Positions 35,770-46,549 of a stretch of DNA of 64,000 bases are shown here, piece after piece. Position 1 is the stretch's first letter. The number at the start of each line of letters is the position of its first letter. This DNA comes from Cryptomeria japonica. Taxonomy: Eukaryota > Streptophyta > Pinopsida > Cupressales > Cupressaceae. The position numbers and the translations under genes were made by a program. A model generated the notes under the pieces. That model was not told where the DNA came from. It was given only the letters and a program-made list of their open reading frames with translations, and did no database searches. Location of the stretch: positions 144,483,247 through 144,547,246 of the forward strand of contig NC_081412.1 of the NCBI RefSeq assembly GCF_030272615.1, read 5' to 3'.

Positions 35770-37653
35770 TTACAAACGGAACTTAACAGATATAGCAAAA
35801 AGAGACAAAAAGGAACAAACCAACGAAAAGCCAGCAAAAAACCATAGAGAACTAGCTAAAGCCCCACAAAACCAGCAAAACCAGCCAAACCCAAGAGAAG
35901 AAACTAATTGATTTTTTTTCAGGGCATTAGCCAAGGTGTTGCTAATCCCATACAGTTCTTTGATATTTTCCCTAAGATTAGGGATATCCTTAGCAGAAGC
36001 AGCCACAACTTTCTTGACACTTGCCCTGGTCCTCTTAGCAGCACTAGCTGGAGTAGCTTCATCACTGCCAATCTGGATAGTGTCTTCATCTATGTCAAGG
36101 TCCACCACTGGTTTAGGAGAATTTGAATTATCAGATACCTTAGCAATATCCTCCAATTTTTTAGTGACAGCTGACAGGATATTCGGGATAATGCCCAACA
36201 AATTTTTTATTGCCACACTCCCTTCTTCCAGTGATTTAACCTTCTCCTCCATATCCCACTTCCATTTTATCTGATCCCTATCGTCATCCTTCCTCTTCTC
36301 ATCTATCTATTTCCCATGCTTTTCTAGGTTCTTCAAGAGTTCATAGGTCCATCTTTCATAATCCAGTCTCACCTCAGTGAGTTTTTTAAGGCTATCCAGG
36401 AATAACCCTTTACCCGCACTTTCCTTATCCTCACTTAAACTGTCCTTAGTCATATCCTTCTCAGGTTCCTTGTTCTCCTCCCTCTTAGAATTCACATCTT
36501 TTTCCTCATTATCCTTGTATTCCACATCCTCCATAGGGTGGTTGTTGTCCTTGCCAGGGCAATCACTGTGGATAGGGCTTTCATTGTCAGACTCATTATC
36601 ACCACCTTCTTCCTCAATACCCACCTCCTCATCTTTCTAGTTGTCTTCACCATCAGAATCATCCATATCCATTTCATTGCCTTCTTTTCCAATTTCCTCT
36701 GTTTCGATCTTTTCTTCATGGGTTTCCGTCCTAGAGGCACTCTTACTTTTTTTGCTAGAGGATGCCTTCTCCTTGCTGGAATTGCCTCCCTCCAGCTTTC
36801 TCTTCCCCAAAGAGGTGGATAACCTCTTGTTTTCCAACATGGTGAGATTTTTACAGTACTCATAAATGAGCAGCAAAAGCCGCAATGGAGAACCAAATTT
36901 GAGGGATTCTTACTATGTTTATTAAGGGACCTTGAAAGGGACCTAAAAAGGTAGTAGGGCAGGGAGACCCTTTTGTCATGTCTGAAATGGTTTAAAAGAA
37001 CAAAGTGGTAAGTGTGGGCCTTGGAAAATCGGCCCTCAATAATGATATATTCCATTATGGCATTCAAAACCCAGCCCCAGATTTTCTTGATATTAGAGGC
37101 TTCATAGTAACCCCTTGTTGCTTTGCCAATTCTAGCCCTCTTTTTCCTTACGTGAAAATAGATTTATCGTGTTATTCGAGACTTTAAGGTCTCTAAAAAA
37201 ATCAAGCCCAAAATGGGGCATACCAGTCATAGTAGCTATGAGTCTCGCGTCCAATTTGAACTTAACCCCATAGATTTTAAAGGACCCATTACACCAATTT
37301 TCAAAAAATTTGGAAATGACGAGATTTACCCTACCTTTGTCATAATCCACCAGCTTCTCCATAATGCTTGTGAGGGACCCTTTTTCCAGCTTCGCCCACA
37401 CTTTTGGCATCACCTTCCATCTTGACGTATTATCTGGTTCCTCCCTCCTTAAATCTCCTCCCATATTCAAATTCGGATTCTCAGCTCTGTTCCTCTGCAA
37501 ACTCAACACTTCTTTCCCATAGTTACTCAGGATTTTGAAAAGGATGACCCACAAAGTGTGCAATGTAATATTAAAAATGGTTGGAGTTCTGCCGCTTTGC
37601 CAGGTAATAATTACCTTTCCATCAACGCATAAATTATTCATATACCCTATCAT
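35770..37653 (-). pseudogene. L1 ORF3: extra protein with PMD-like N-terminus, acidic middle and coiled-coil end
   Basis: Starts at ATG 37653, overlapping the ORF2 stop. Residues 1-175 (37653-37132) contain FENWCNGSFKIYGVKFKLDA and LIATMTGMPHFG. After a one-base shift in an A-run near 37145, the next part (to about 36920) contains YYEASNIKKIWGWVLNAIME, HFRHDKRVSLPYYLFRSL. The frame then returns with LLLLIYEYCKN, a Lys/Ser-rich block (KRKLEGGNSSKEKASSSKKS) like a nuclear signal, a strongly acidic block (36680-36440) and a heptad-like end (MEEKVKSLEEGSVAIKNLL). Two in-frame stops, near 36637 and 36307. The first part resembles PMD-type retroelement proteins (inference). It has no RT, nuclease or known L1 motif. 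Confidence 0.7.
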
Positions 37654-40600
37654 GATTATGCGGTCCTTCCCTTCCCGTAAATCTGTCCTTTCTAAGGAGC
37701 TCTTTAATGTTCATATTAATAACTTCCTCATGCCAAATCATTTGAGAATCAGAATTAACTCCTAGGTTCGCCAAATAGTCTGCCACGATATTTTTCTCTC
37801 TAAAGGCATGTTGAATAATTATTTCTTTAAAACTAGTGATGATTTTCCTAGCTTTCATGATAATGTTTTCAATTGACCATGATGGCTCTGACTCCCCCTT
37901 CAAACACTTAATAATATTAAGTGAATCTCCCTCAAGCCATAATTTATCATGATTAAGATTCTTGGCTATAATTAGGGTATTCAGGGCAGCTGAGGCTTTA
38001 GCAAAATGACTAGTTTGACTCCCTAAAGGACCAGCCACCGCCAGTAAGCAACTTCCAGCAAAACTCTTGACAATGCCCCCATATCCAGCTTTACTCAGAT
38101 TCCCCTTAGAGGCCCCATCAAAGTTAGCCTTAATCCACCCTTGAGGAGGAAAACACCAAACTAGACCTTCTCTTCCATTCTCCTTACTAGTTGTAGTAGT
38201 AGAGAGGTTCCACCTATCATTGAAGTCTTCTTTAGCAGCTGGTCAATTATCCGTACCATAGATACATTCAAATATGCTCCTATAAATTTTATCCACCACC
38301 ACTTCCGGAATAGCACTTTTATCCCTAAAAATCCTATTGTTGCGCTCTTTCCATATATTCCAGATAACATTTGGGACAGTAAGTTTCCAAGTCTCCACAA
38401 TCTTTGGATTAGAATTAGGGCAGTGCCATTGCTGCCAAGATTCCCCTAGGGAGTTCCAAAAAAGCCAGCTCAAATTCCACTTGCTTAAGATGATTTTCCA
38501 GATTTCTTGACTAAAAGTACACTGATTAAGAATATGAGAAGCAGTCTCGTCTTCCCTGCAACAAAGAGAACACATGTTAGGAAAAACAAAACCTCTCTTT
38601 TGAAGGTTGTCTAGAGTTAAAACCTTATTTTGGATGAATATCCAAAAAAAGATATTAACCTTCGGAAGTAACTTCTTGTTCCAGACTTTAGCCCAAATAG
38701 GAATTTCTTCCACAGATTCATTATGGATAGCCACAACTAAGGACACAGAATATTTCTCATTTGGGGTTTCCCTCCATATCAATCTGTCATCTTTGTTGTC
38801 TCTAGGAACTTTAGCAAAGAGAGAAATCTGAAGGAACTTAAGCCCTAGACAATGCTGGCTAAAATCAATCCATTTCTCATTTCTCTAGTAGTCTCTGACC
38901 AGCTCCCCAAACCTGCTTTTGAACCAGTCTTTCCATTCATTAAGGATTGTAACTTCCTCCAGAGGTTTATCCAATATCCACCTATCTTCCCAAAATCTTA
39001 TTCTCCTACCATCCCCAAGGTTCCAAATTTGACTAGCAGCAGCCCAACTTTTAGCTGATTGGACTGCATTCCATATAGAAGAACCTTCAACAATAAAAGA
39101 ATCATCTAAAAATTCTTCCTCAGAAGGTTGCATATAAAGATATTTGTTTTTCCAGATTAAATTCCATTCTCTTTCCTCCCCTTTCATTCTCCAAATTTGT
39201 TTAGCTAATAAAGCCTTATTCATAGAACTAATATTCCTTAAACCCAACTCCCCTGAGGCCTTAGGGGAACAAATTTTATTCCAGGCAATAAGGGGAATTC
39301 TATTTTTGACTTCCACCCCTGACCAAAGAAACTTTTTTTGGATTCTTTCAATTGCTTCTGCAAACTTTCTGGGGATTTTGAACAAACTGAGAGCATAAAC
39401 ATGCAAGTTTTGGAGAGTGGCTTTGAGCAGAGTAACTTTGCCCACTTGACTAAGGACTGCCCCTTTCCAACCAGCCAGTTTGAGTTAAATCTATCCACCA
39501 ACTTATTCCAGAAAATATCCTTAGGCTTAATACACAGAGGAAGCCCCAGATAAGAAAAGGGAAGCTTAGTTATTTTGCAGCCAAGAATTCTTTCAATCCT
39601 TAATTGCCTTTGAATAGGGGTATTGATGAAGAACAAAGAACTCTTATCCCAATTAATTTTTTGACTAGAGGTAGATTCATAAATATTTAGCACCTTCTTC
39701 ATATTTTTAGCTTCCATAATGGTAGCTTCCCTCATAGTGATAGAATCATCAACAAACTGTTCATGAGTACAAGTGAAATTGGATGAAGATGGTTTTAGAC
39801 CTCTAAGATTGCCTTCTTCGACATTTTTAAAAATAAATCTACCCAGACTTTCAGCTAAAATAGTAAAAAAGATAGGGGACATGGGGTCCCCCTATCTAAG
39901 ACCTCTAGAGATTTTGAAGAAACTTGACAGAGATCCATTGACAATAATAGCAGAAGAGGAAGTTTCCATAAGTTGAGAGCAAAGCTGAATAACTTTTTCA
40001 TCAAAAACAAATGCTCTCATAATCCTTAGGAGAAACTGCCAGTTCACTCTATCATAAGCTTTAGCCATATCTAACTTCAGAAAGAAACCCTGATTATTAG
40101 CCACTTTCAGGGAATGGATATTTTCATGAACAGATATAATGGAGTCCAGAATCTGTCTACCAGGGACAAAGCCATTCTGCTGGACAAAGATAATTCTTGG
40201 AAGAATTTCCAACAACCTGGAAGTCAGAATCTTGGATAAAATCTTGTAAACAGAGTTATAGAGACTAATGGGTCTAAACTTATTGAGAGAATCAGCTCCT
40301 GGGATCTTTGGAATTAGGAAAATGAAGGTAGCATTCAGTTCTTTTAGAAGCCTTCTAGAGCCAAAGAATTATTTAACACCTTTGCAGATGTCAGTCTCTA
40401 CAATATGCCAAAAACATTGGAAGAAAAACATTAGAAAATCATCTGGTCTAGGAGATTTATCTCCCTGAAATGAAAACACTACCTTTTTGATTTCCTGATT
40501 AGAGGGAATACTGGATAAAAAGTTATTGTCTTCCACAGTTAGGGTAGATGGAATAACTTGCAATAGGATGTTTTGATTATTGATATCCAGGTTATCCACT

Positions 40601-41570
40601 TCTCCCAACAGGGTGCCAAAATACTCCAGAGCTTCCTTTCTAATATCATTATCCTCCGTTAAAATCCCTTTATTACAGGATAATCTAGATATCTTGTTAG
40701 CTGCCCTATGCTTAAGAGTAGTTAAGTGAAAAAATCAGGTATTTTTATCACCTTCCTTCAAGAACAAGGCTCTAGATCTTTGTCTCCAGAACGTCTCTTC
40801 ATTAGAAATAATGGTGTGGTATTAGACAAAAGAATGTTTTCCACCACCCTCAATTCATCAGATAGCCCATTCTCTTGGATTCTATCCTGAACTTCTTTTA
40901 TTTCAGTTTTAATTTGAAATTTACTCTTGAAGATGTCCCCAAAAATCTCTTTATTCCAAATTTTAATTTTAGCCTTTATAATATTGATCTTTTTAGCTAT
41001 TCTAAAGAGAGTTGTACCTTCAACCTTAGAATTCCACCAATCAACAACACAAGCTTCCAAGGAAGGATGGGATAACCACACTTTTTCAAATCTAAAAGGG
41101 AAGTTTCTCTTAGCCAAAAAAGAGTTGGCAGTAAAAGAGATAGGATAATGGTCTGACCCAATTTTGATAACAGAAGCAAGAGAGCAGCTATACTTAGCTA
41201 ACCACTCAGGAGAAATTAAAGTTCTATCTAACTTCACTTGAATCAGGTCAGCTCTAGTTCTTTTATTAGTCTAGGTATAGTTAATCCCTTGAAGATCCAC
41301 ATCAGAGTTCCTATTGAAAGAAAAGATGATTTCCTTACTTTTAATGGTTTTTTGGTTCCAAAAAATCGCAGTTCCTGTAGAAGCTCTCTCCGAGCTAGAT
41401 CCTATGACACCTTTATTTTTAAAAATTCTAATCTTTTCCACTTTTTCCTCAGACATCTTGGTTTTCTGAACAAGGACCACATCCGGTTTATGATCTCTTA
41501 TGATGTTTTGTAACACATCCTGATTATGAGGGGCATTCAACCCTCTGATATTCTAGGAGATTATCTTCAT
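37634..41570 (-). pseudogene. L1 ORF2: endonuclease (internally deleted), RT, zf-RVT and RNase H
   Basis: ATG at 41570 overlaps the ORF1 stop as ATGA. The AP endonuclease (41570-40760) starts MKIIS-stop-NIRGLNAP, the stop replacing the usual Trp, and ends with IGSDHYPIS. The middle, including GDFN, is missing. RT is 40608-39238: GFVPGRQILDSIISVHENIH, LKLDMAKAYDRVNW, GLR-stop-GDPMSPIFF (stop for Gln in RQGDP), QFVDDSITM (FADD is usual). The zinc-finger RVT domain is 38782-38500 (KVNIFFWIFIQNKVLT, CSLCCREDETASHILNQC). RNase H is 38110-37634 (WIKANFDGASKGN, LWLEGDS); its catalytic-Glu block reads AKASAAL, with Lys for Glu. Frameshifts lie near 40700 and 39480. Confidence 0.9.
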
Positions 41571-43183
41571 ACTTTAACCGGAGATGGGGTTGACTCGATG
41601 GAACACTCTGTTCCATCAGCATGGTTCTTCCAGCTTTCCTGTTCCCTTTGATGTTTTAGAGATGGCCTCCCCTGCTTTTTGTTCTGGCTTCCAACATCTG
41701 CCTTTTTCTTATTCCTGCTTCTAGTTGAGATACCTCCATTGAGTTCCTCCTTATTCAATTTTCCCTCTTTCAAACCAAGAATCCTAAGATTTCATTCTAG
41801 GATATCCATTACCACACTATGTGATGGGGTTTTACATTGAGGAGGCTTTGGGCTACCATTAGTTAAAATCAATAAGGGCTCGATATCAGAAGGGTTAAAC
41901 TCTTGAGCTTCATTAAAGTTTTCCTCAATTGATTTTGAGAAAGAAGAAACAGGCACAACTTCATTGGGATTTACCTCTTCCTTCTCCTGTTTGACAAATC
42001 CAACCTCCTGGTCCTTTGGGTTATTTTTGTTGTTCAACTCTCTACCTTGCTCCCCCTCTTTAGTACTCTCTATTTGGTTATTAGAGCAGACACAATCCTG
42101 TTTTTCATTATTACTATTCTCACCCTTCTTAACCTCATTTACTTGTTCCATTACTTCCTTATTTTGATCACACTTAGCTGATGAGTCTCCTTTTTTATCA
42201 ATCATTTGCCAAATCTGTTTATACTTGACATTGCTATCAGTCTTGCTTTCCTTACTCTTCTTAAGCAGACATGATTTTGCCCAATGCCCTGATTTCTTGC
42301 AATGGAAACAGGTAAATGGGAATGATTCATATTCAATAGCTTGGGTCTATTTCCCTAGTTTAGAAATAATCTCTATAGTTTGGGGCATATCCGTCATTTG
42401 ATTAACATTTACACAGATGCGAGCAAAGACTAACCTTGATTTAGCCACCGTCATTGGATCAATCAAAAGAAGTTCTCCAAAAGAATTCGCAATACCCTTA
42501 AAGACTTCCTCATTCCATAATTCCAGCGAGAGACTCGAGAGGCATGTCCAGACTAGCGCCGAAACAAAGAAGGATTCATCAAGGGCAAGGTTCGGGAACC
42601 ATTTCTGAAGAGCCAAAGTTGACTTGCCGAACATCCATGGACCTTCACATAGAGCCTTATTCATATCTTCTTCAGAGTTAAAAGCAAAGGAAAAAAACCC
42701 CCTAGGCAGTGTTGCCACATCCAATTGACCTTTTAAAACCCATTTCCTCCTTATGAAATTGCTGACAACATCAATGTTAGGCCTAAAGCCAGTAAATCGT
42801 CCAACTAAAGTCATGGTTAAACTGGCTACAGTCAGATCTACAAGTTTATCTAGAACAGAAATAGCAACCAACCCCGAAACTAGATCAGAGATATTTGTAA
42901 CTTCCGGGAGCCCTGATTTAGCTAACAGCTTCACTCCAAAGAGCGAAGACCATTTTTTACCTTAACCTCTATCATGTGGGTCCCTAGTTTTGGAATCTTT
43001 ATCCTCCCCTGATTTAACTATTTCCTTGTCCCCTTCTATACCTTGAGATGCATGTCCTCTTGCCTGATTGCCAGTTCTAACCCCAGAAAAACTGCCTTCC
43101 CCAGGAAATCTGCCTTCCCTAGGAAGTCCTCCTTTCCCAAATTTCAAATTTGGGAATCCTGCTCCTTGTCGCTCCACACCCAT
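41567..43183 (-). pseudogene. L1 ORF1: DUF4283 and zinc-knuckle protein
   Basis: One frame of 538 codons from ATG 43183, with three in-frame stops (42962, 42347, 41792) and no frameshift. Residues 1-75 are Gly/Arg-rich. About 85-185 is the DUF4283 domain (LTMTLVGRFTGFRPNID, FIRRKWVLKGQLDVA, ALCEGPWMFGKSTLALQKW). Residues 292-305 are CFHCKKSGHWAKSC, a perfect CCHC knuckle (42310-42269). After that comes an acidic, Asn/Glu-rich linker and a basic end (STRSRNKKKADVGSQNKK). Plant L1 ORF1 proteins of this form bind the element RNA. The stop TGA overlaps the ORF2 start. Confidence 0.88.
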
Positions 43184-43229
43184 GGCCGCTCCAAATTTGG
43201 AGTAGTTACTTTGTGTTATGTGTGTTGTT

Positions 43230-43351
43230 AATGTGGTGTTTATCTTTGTTATTTTTGTTCTTGATTAGATCTACAGTTGAGGTTAATTTGTTTAAGTTTG
43301 GTGAAAATTGATTCACCCCCCCTCAGTTTTCTTGCATTGTTGTTGCCTACA
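43230..43351 (+). repeat. Element D 3' LTR, last part
   Basis: Aligns with 28955-29073 (GATCTACAGTTGAGGTTAAT, TTGCATTGTTGTTGCC) and ends CCTACA, next to the diverged TSD CCAAT. Confidence 0.88.
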
Positions 43352-43356
43352 CCAAT

Positions 43357-43610
43357 GCAAACCATCACTTACATTAAAATTCCTACAACCCTATCATAAG
43401 ACACATTAGACATATCACTTAAATCATCATCATTCCAAGGACACATATCTAACAAAATATTAGTGCCAACCAATACAGGAATTATTAATAGTTTGCAATC
43501 CTATATATTGAATATGTTTTAAATAGTGCCAACATATGTACTATATGACAACCAAAGATTTCTATTTACCCAATCTCTTTTGATTTGTATATGTAGTGTG
43601 CACTTAGAAA
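43357..43610 (-). pseudogene. Element A: RT middle part
   Basis: Reads CTLHIQIKRDWVNRNLWLS, then LDMCPWNDDDLSDMSNVSYD and RVVGILM on the minus strand. This is the copia RT block between MKDLG (ending at 51344) and the MVCxRPD block, so it joins the fragments on either side of elements D and E. Confidence 0.82.
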
Positions 43611-44777
43611 TGTTGGCATTTTTTATGCTGTTGTGATTGTCATTGATGGACACACGCTTTGAGATCACTTTTTGTATGTATGAGTTATGCTCAACTAGTA
43701 TTTGTTTCAAACCGGTATTATGTATTATAGCCTTTAGGCTATTGGTTTTTTTACAGAAAGTGTCTACCAATCCCAAGTGGTATGAAGACCTCAAGCGGTT
43801 TGAGGATCTCAAGCGGTACGAAGGAACTGAAGCGACAGTTATCATTTTTCCCATTCTTCATTTTGGCAAACCGATAATCGGTAAAATATGTGAACCAGTA
43901 ATAGGTAAATGTATGAACCAGTATTACTCTGTGATGAGTTACCAACCAGTATTATTTTTGTGATGAGTTATCATCCACCGACACTTTGGTGGTGATTCTG
44001 TGTCGTGTTACCAAATGTGTCCAGATGCACTAAACCTAGGAACTTGCAATGTAATCCTATTGGACCAACATGAAATTCAATTCCTTTATAAGGACATCAT
44101 GTCTAGGGTTTTAGGAAGTGTTAGGGTTTTTGTGTGGTTGATGAAGTTTTGCATGTGCGATCACAGAAGAAGATTAGGTCTATGTGAAGAAATAGAGTGT
44201 GAAGATATTGAAAACTAAAGTAATGCTGAAATGCATTAACAATGAGCTATCAAGGATCTAACCAAGCATAATGTGCTCGTATTTAGATCACTCACTTGTT
44301 GATTACTCACATCTTTGACAAGTCTGTAACCCTTAACCGGGTAGGCTTGGCAAAGCCTTTGTAAATCCTCTAACAAGGTGGTTCACAACTGTGGATCTGA
44401 AATCCTCTCACAAGGTAGTCTTTAATCGGACTTATCTCCTAACAGAGATTAAGATTCCTAACAGGATCTGTTCTAGTAAAGAACATTGTATGACCTTAAC
44501 CAGTCTGATCTTAACCAGTCTGTTTACTATTCTGCAGATAGTTACTTGTGAGTTTCATCTCACCATGGTTTTTCCCATTTGGGTTTCCACGTCAAAATCT
44601 CTTGTGTTATGGTGATTGTGCTTCTGTGGGTGAATGCCTTATTTGTTGTTTGGTTTGCATTTGCGTTAACCAGTTTGTTAGTAAAACTATTATACTAGTT
44701 TATTGCTAAACTATTTTAGTGTTTAAGTTCAGTATTTATTGGTATACTAATTCACCCCCCCCTCTTAATATTCATCA
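43611..44777 (+). repeat. Element E 5' LTR
   Basis: 1167 bases. TTTATAAGG near 44092 (3' LTR near 50649) is a candidate TATA box. Confidence 0.9.
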
Positions 44778-44779
44778 AT

Positions 44780-44791
44780 TGGTATCAAAGC
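44780..44791 (+). promoter_or_regulatory. Primer binding site of element E
   Basis: TGGTATCAAAGC, tRNA-iMet type, two bases after the LTR. Confidence 0.82.
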
Positions 44792-44827
44792 CAACCTTTC
44801 TATAAGTTTAACCACTTGGAAAGAGAT

Positions 44828-46108
44828 ATGGGGGAATACACTGTGAGGGAACTTACTCATCGACTCACTCAGACTGAGAAAGCCTATGATGAACTTAAAG
44901 TCAAATATAAGGCCTCTCTGGAAAAAAGAAGAGAGCATGTTGAAAAACTGATGGAACTAACTGAAAACACTTCCTCTGCTGAAGTGGACATGGAAGCCCT
45001 AGTTGAAGAAGTTGAAAAACTGAATGAGTCTAATGTCAACCTAAGAAGGGAACTTGAAGGACTGATTATCAGGATGTGTCAAGAGCTTGAGAACCGGAGA
45101 AAAGCTAAAGATCTGGTAAAAGACAAAGATCATGAGATCTTCAAGCTAAAGCAAGAAATCAGTGCACTTACCACTCATCTCGAAGAGAGTAAAGTGGAAA
45201 AAGAAGAAATGCAAGGTGAACTAAACTTGGCTATTTTTGAGAATGCAACCTTGAAGGAGTCCAATGCTGCTATTTCCAAAGAACTCACCGAGTCAAAGGA
45301 AATACTTGCCAAATTCAATAGGAGCATTGTTAAGCTAGAACAAAAGCTTGAATCAGCAAAACCGGTGAAGAATACCACTGGACTTGGTTTTTCTGGTTAT
45401 GAGGAAGGTGAGACCTCTCAAACAAAAGATGTAGCATCAAAGAAGCAACTGACATCAAAGGCTAAAGGTAAGAAAAAGTTCAAACCTGTTTGCTTTAATT
45501 GTCTCAAGGAAGGACATACTACTAATGTATGTAGAAATAAGACTTACAATAACTTTCCTTACTTTCTAAACAATAAGCCTAGATCAAATAGATTCAATGG
45601 AAATTGTTATGCATGCAACAAGTTTGGGCATAGAGAATTTGAATGTAGGTCTATCATGCACAAAATCGGAAGTTATCCTCAAAGGAGTCAAGGAGTTTTT
45701 CCTGAACCCTCTGGGAACCGGAATCCAAACTGGTTTAATACCTATAATCACTAGTCAGGTAGCGGTGGCTATCAAGCGGCAACCAGATGGAGAGAAACCT
45801 ATTTGATCTATCATGGAAATGGTCATACTGCTGCAAAATGCAGAAGGAAGAATGGAAACATTAATAATCAACCTTGGAGATCACCTAGAATGGTTTGCTA
45901 TCATTGCAACAAACCGGGACACCCTGCCAGAACCTGCAGAATGAGAAAGAACATATCAGATGATATACCGGTCACTCTAGAAGGAAAGATTTATGTTGAA
46001 ACTGCTAAAATAGCTATGAAGACAACATGGAAGAAGAAACCTAAAGAAGTGTCACAAGAAGAACCGGTTTCTGCACCTAGTGTGGAAGTCGCTGAACCGG
46101 AAAACTAA
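44828..46108 (+). pseudogene. gag: Element E ORF1: coiled-coil gag with four zinc knuckles
   Basis: ATG at 44828 (MGEYTVRELTHRLTQTEKAY). Residues 1-190 are strongly helical and charged with heptad spacing. Then come a Lys-rich linker and knuckles CFNCLKEGHTTNVC, CYACNKFGHREFEC, a damaged one ending YHGNGHTAAKC with its first cysteines lost, and CYHCNKPGHPARTC. A single TAG at 45752 interrupts the frame, which continues to TAA at 46106. Knuckles bind the packaged RNA and the coiled coil could assemble the particle. I see no ordinary copia capsid (UBN2) motif, so this gag is unlike those of B and D. Confidence 0.78.
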
Positions 46109-46549
46109 GCTATAGAAAAGCTTAGGGGGAAACAAATCGGTGAAATGTTAAGAACCCCCAGTTTACATTGGTAAAAGACCTTAACTGGTATGTGATACCT
46201 ATCAATTGGCAGAAGACCAAAAATGGTAAAAGACAAATTAAGGTTTATGCCCTAATGGTGGAGTATTTATTATGATAGGTAAAGGATTCGTTTAAAAAGG
46301 ATTTTCAAGTCATTTTCACTTATCAATTTGCAAGTGAAGAAGTTTTCAAGTGTAGAGCAACAAAAGGCGATTTGTCTTGCGATTCGGAGAGATTTCAAAA
46401 CTTTGAAGAAGAATCAGAAGATAATATCAATCGGTCAAGTGTAGAACTCAAAGCGGTAATCCAGCAACCGAAGTAGTGTGTGGCGAAGAAGATTTTGCAA
46501 GCCCTAAATCTCAATGTGCGAAGGTATTTTTTGAGTTTCTCTGTTTATC
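46109..46549 (+). other. Spacer between element E ORF1 and ORF2
   Basis: 441 bases with no supported ORF. It contains CTTAGGGGGAAACAAA just after ORF1 and repeated GGTAAA-type words. Nothing else recognised. Confidence 0.4.

Larger units (their letters stand above)
35726..43209 (-). mobile_element. Near-full-length plant L1 LINE with three ORFs
   Basis: Flanked by a 20-base direct repeat, TTTGTGTTATGTGTGTTGTT, at 35706-35725 and 43210-43229, the length expected for target-primed reverse transcription. On the minus strand the element has 26 bases before the ORF1 ATG, ORF1 (43183-41567), ORF2 (41570-37634), ORF3 (37653-35770), a 44-base 3' end and a short A-run (ACCTTAATAAAA). It is 7.5 kb, longer than a typical two-ORF plant L1, because of ORF3. 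All three ORFs carry stops or frameshifts, so this copy is dead. Confidence 0.92.
27768..43351 (+). mobile_element. Element D: copia retrotransposon with nested L1 and TIR element
   Basis: LTRs TGTTGGATATTAG...TTGCCAACA (5' 27768-29073, 1306 bases) and 34524-35725 plus 43230-43351 (1324 bases after removing the L1 and one TSD copy). The TSD is CTAAT at 27763-27767 and CCAAT at 43352-43356, one base diverged. It carries an iMet primer site, a copia purine tract and a broken gag-pol. Its LTR differs more between copies than that of element C, so it is older. Confidence 0.9.

Noticed and set aside
36492-37067. Arg/Lys-rich end of the frame at 37067-36492 as part of ORF3
   Set aside because: After about 36920 this frame is out of phase with the acidic, Lys-rich frame at 36885-36307 that continues the protein; the basic run is a frame shadow.
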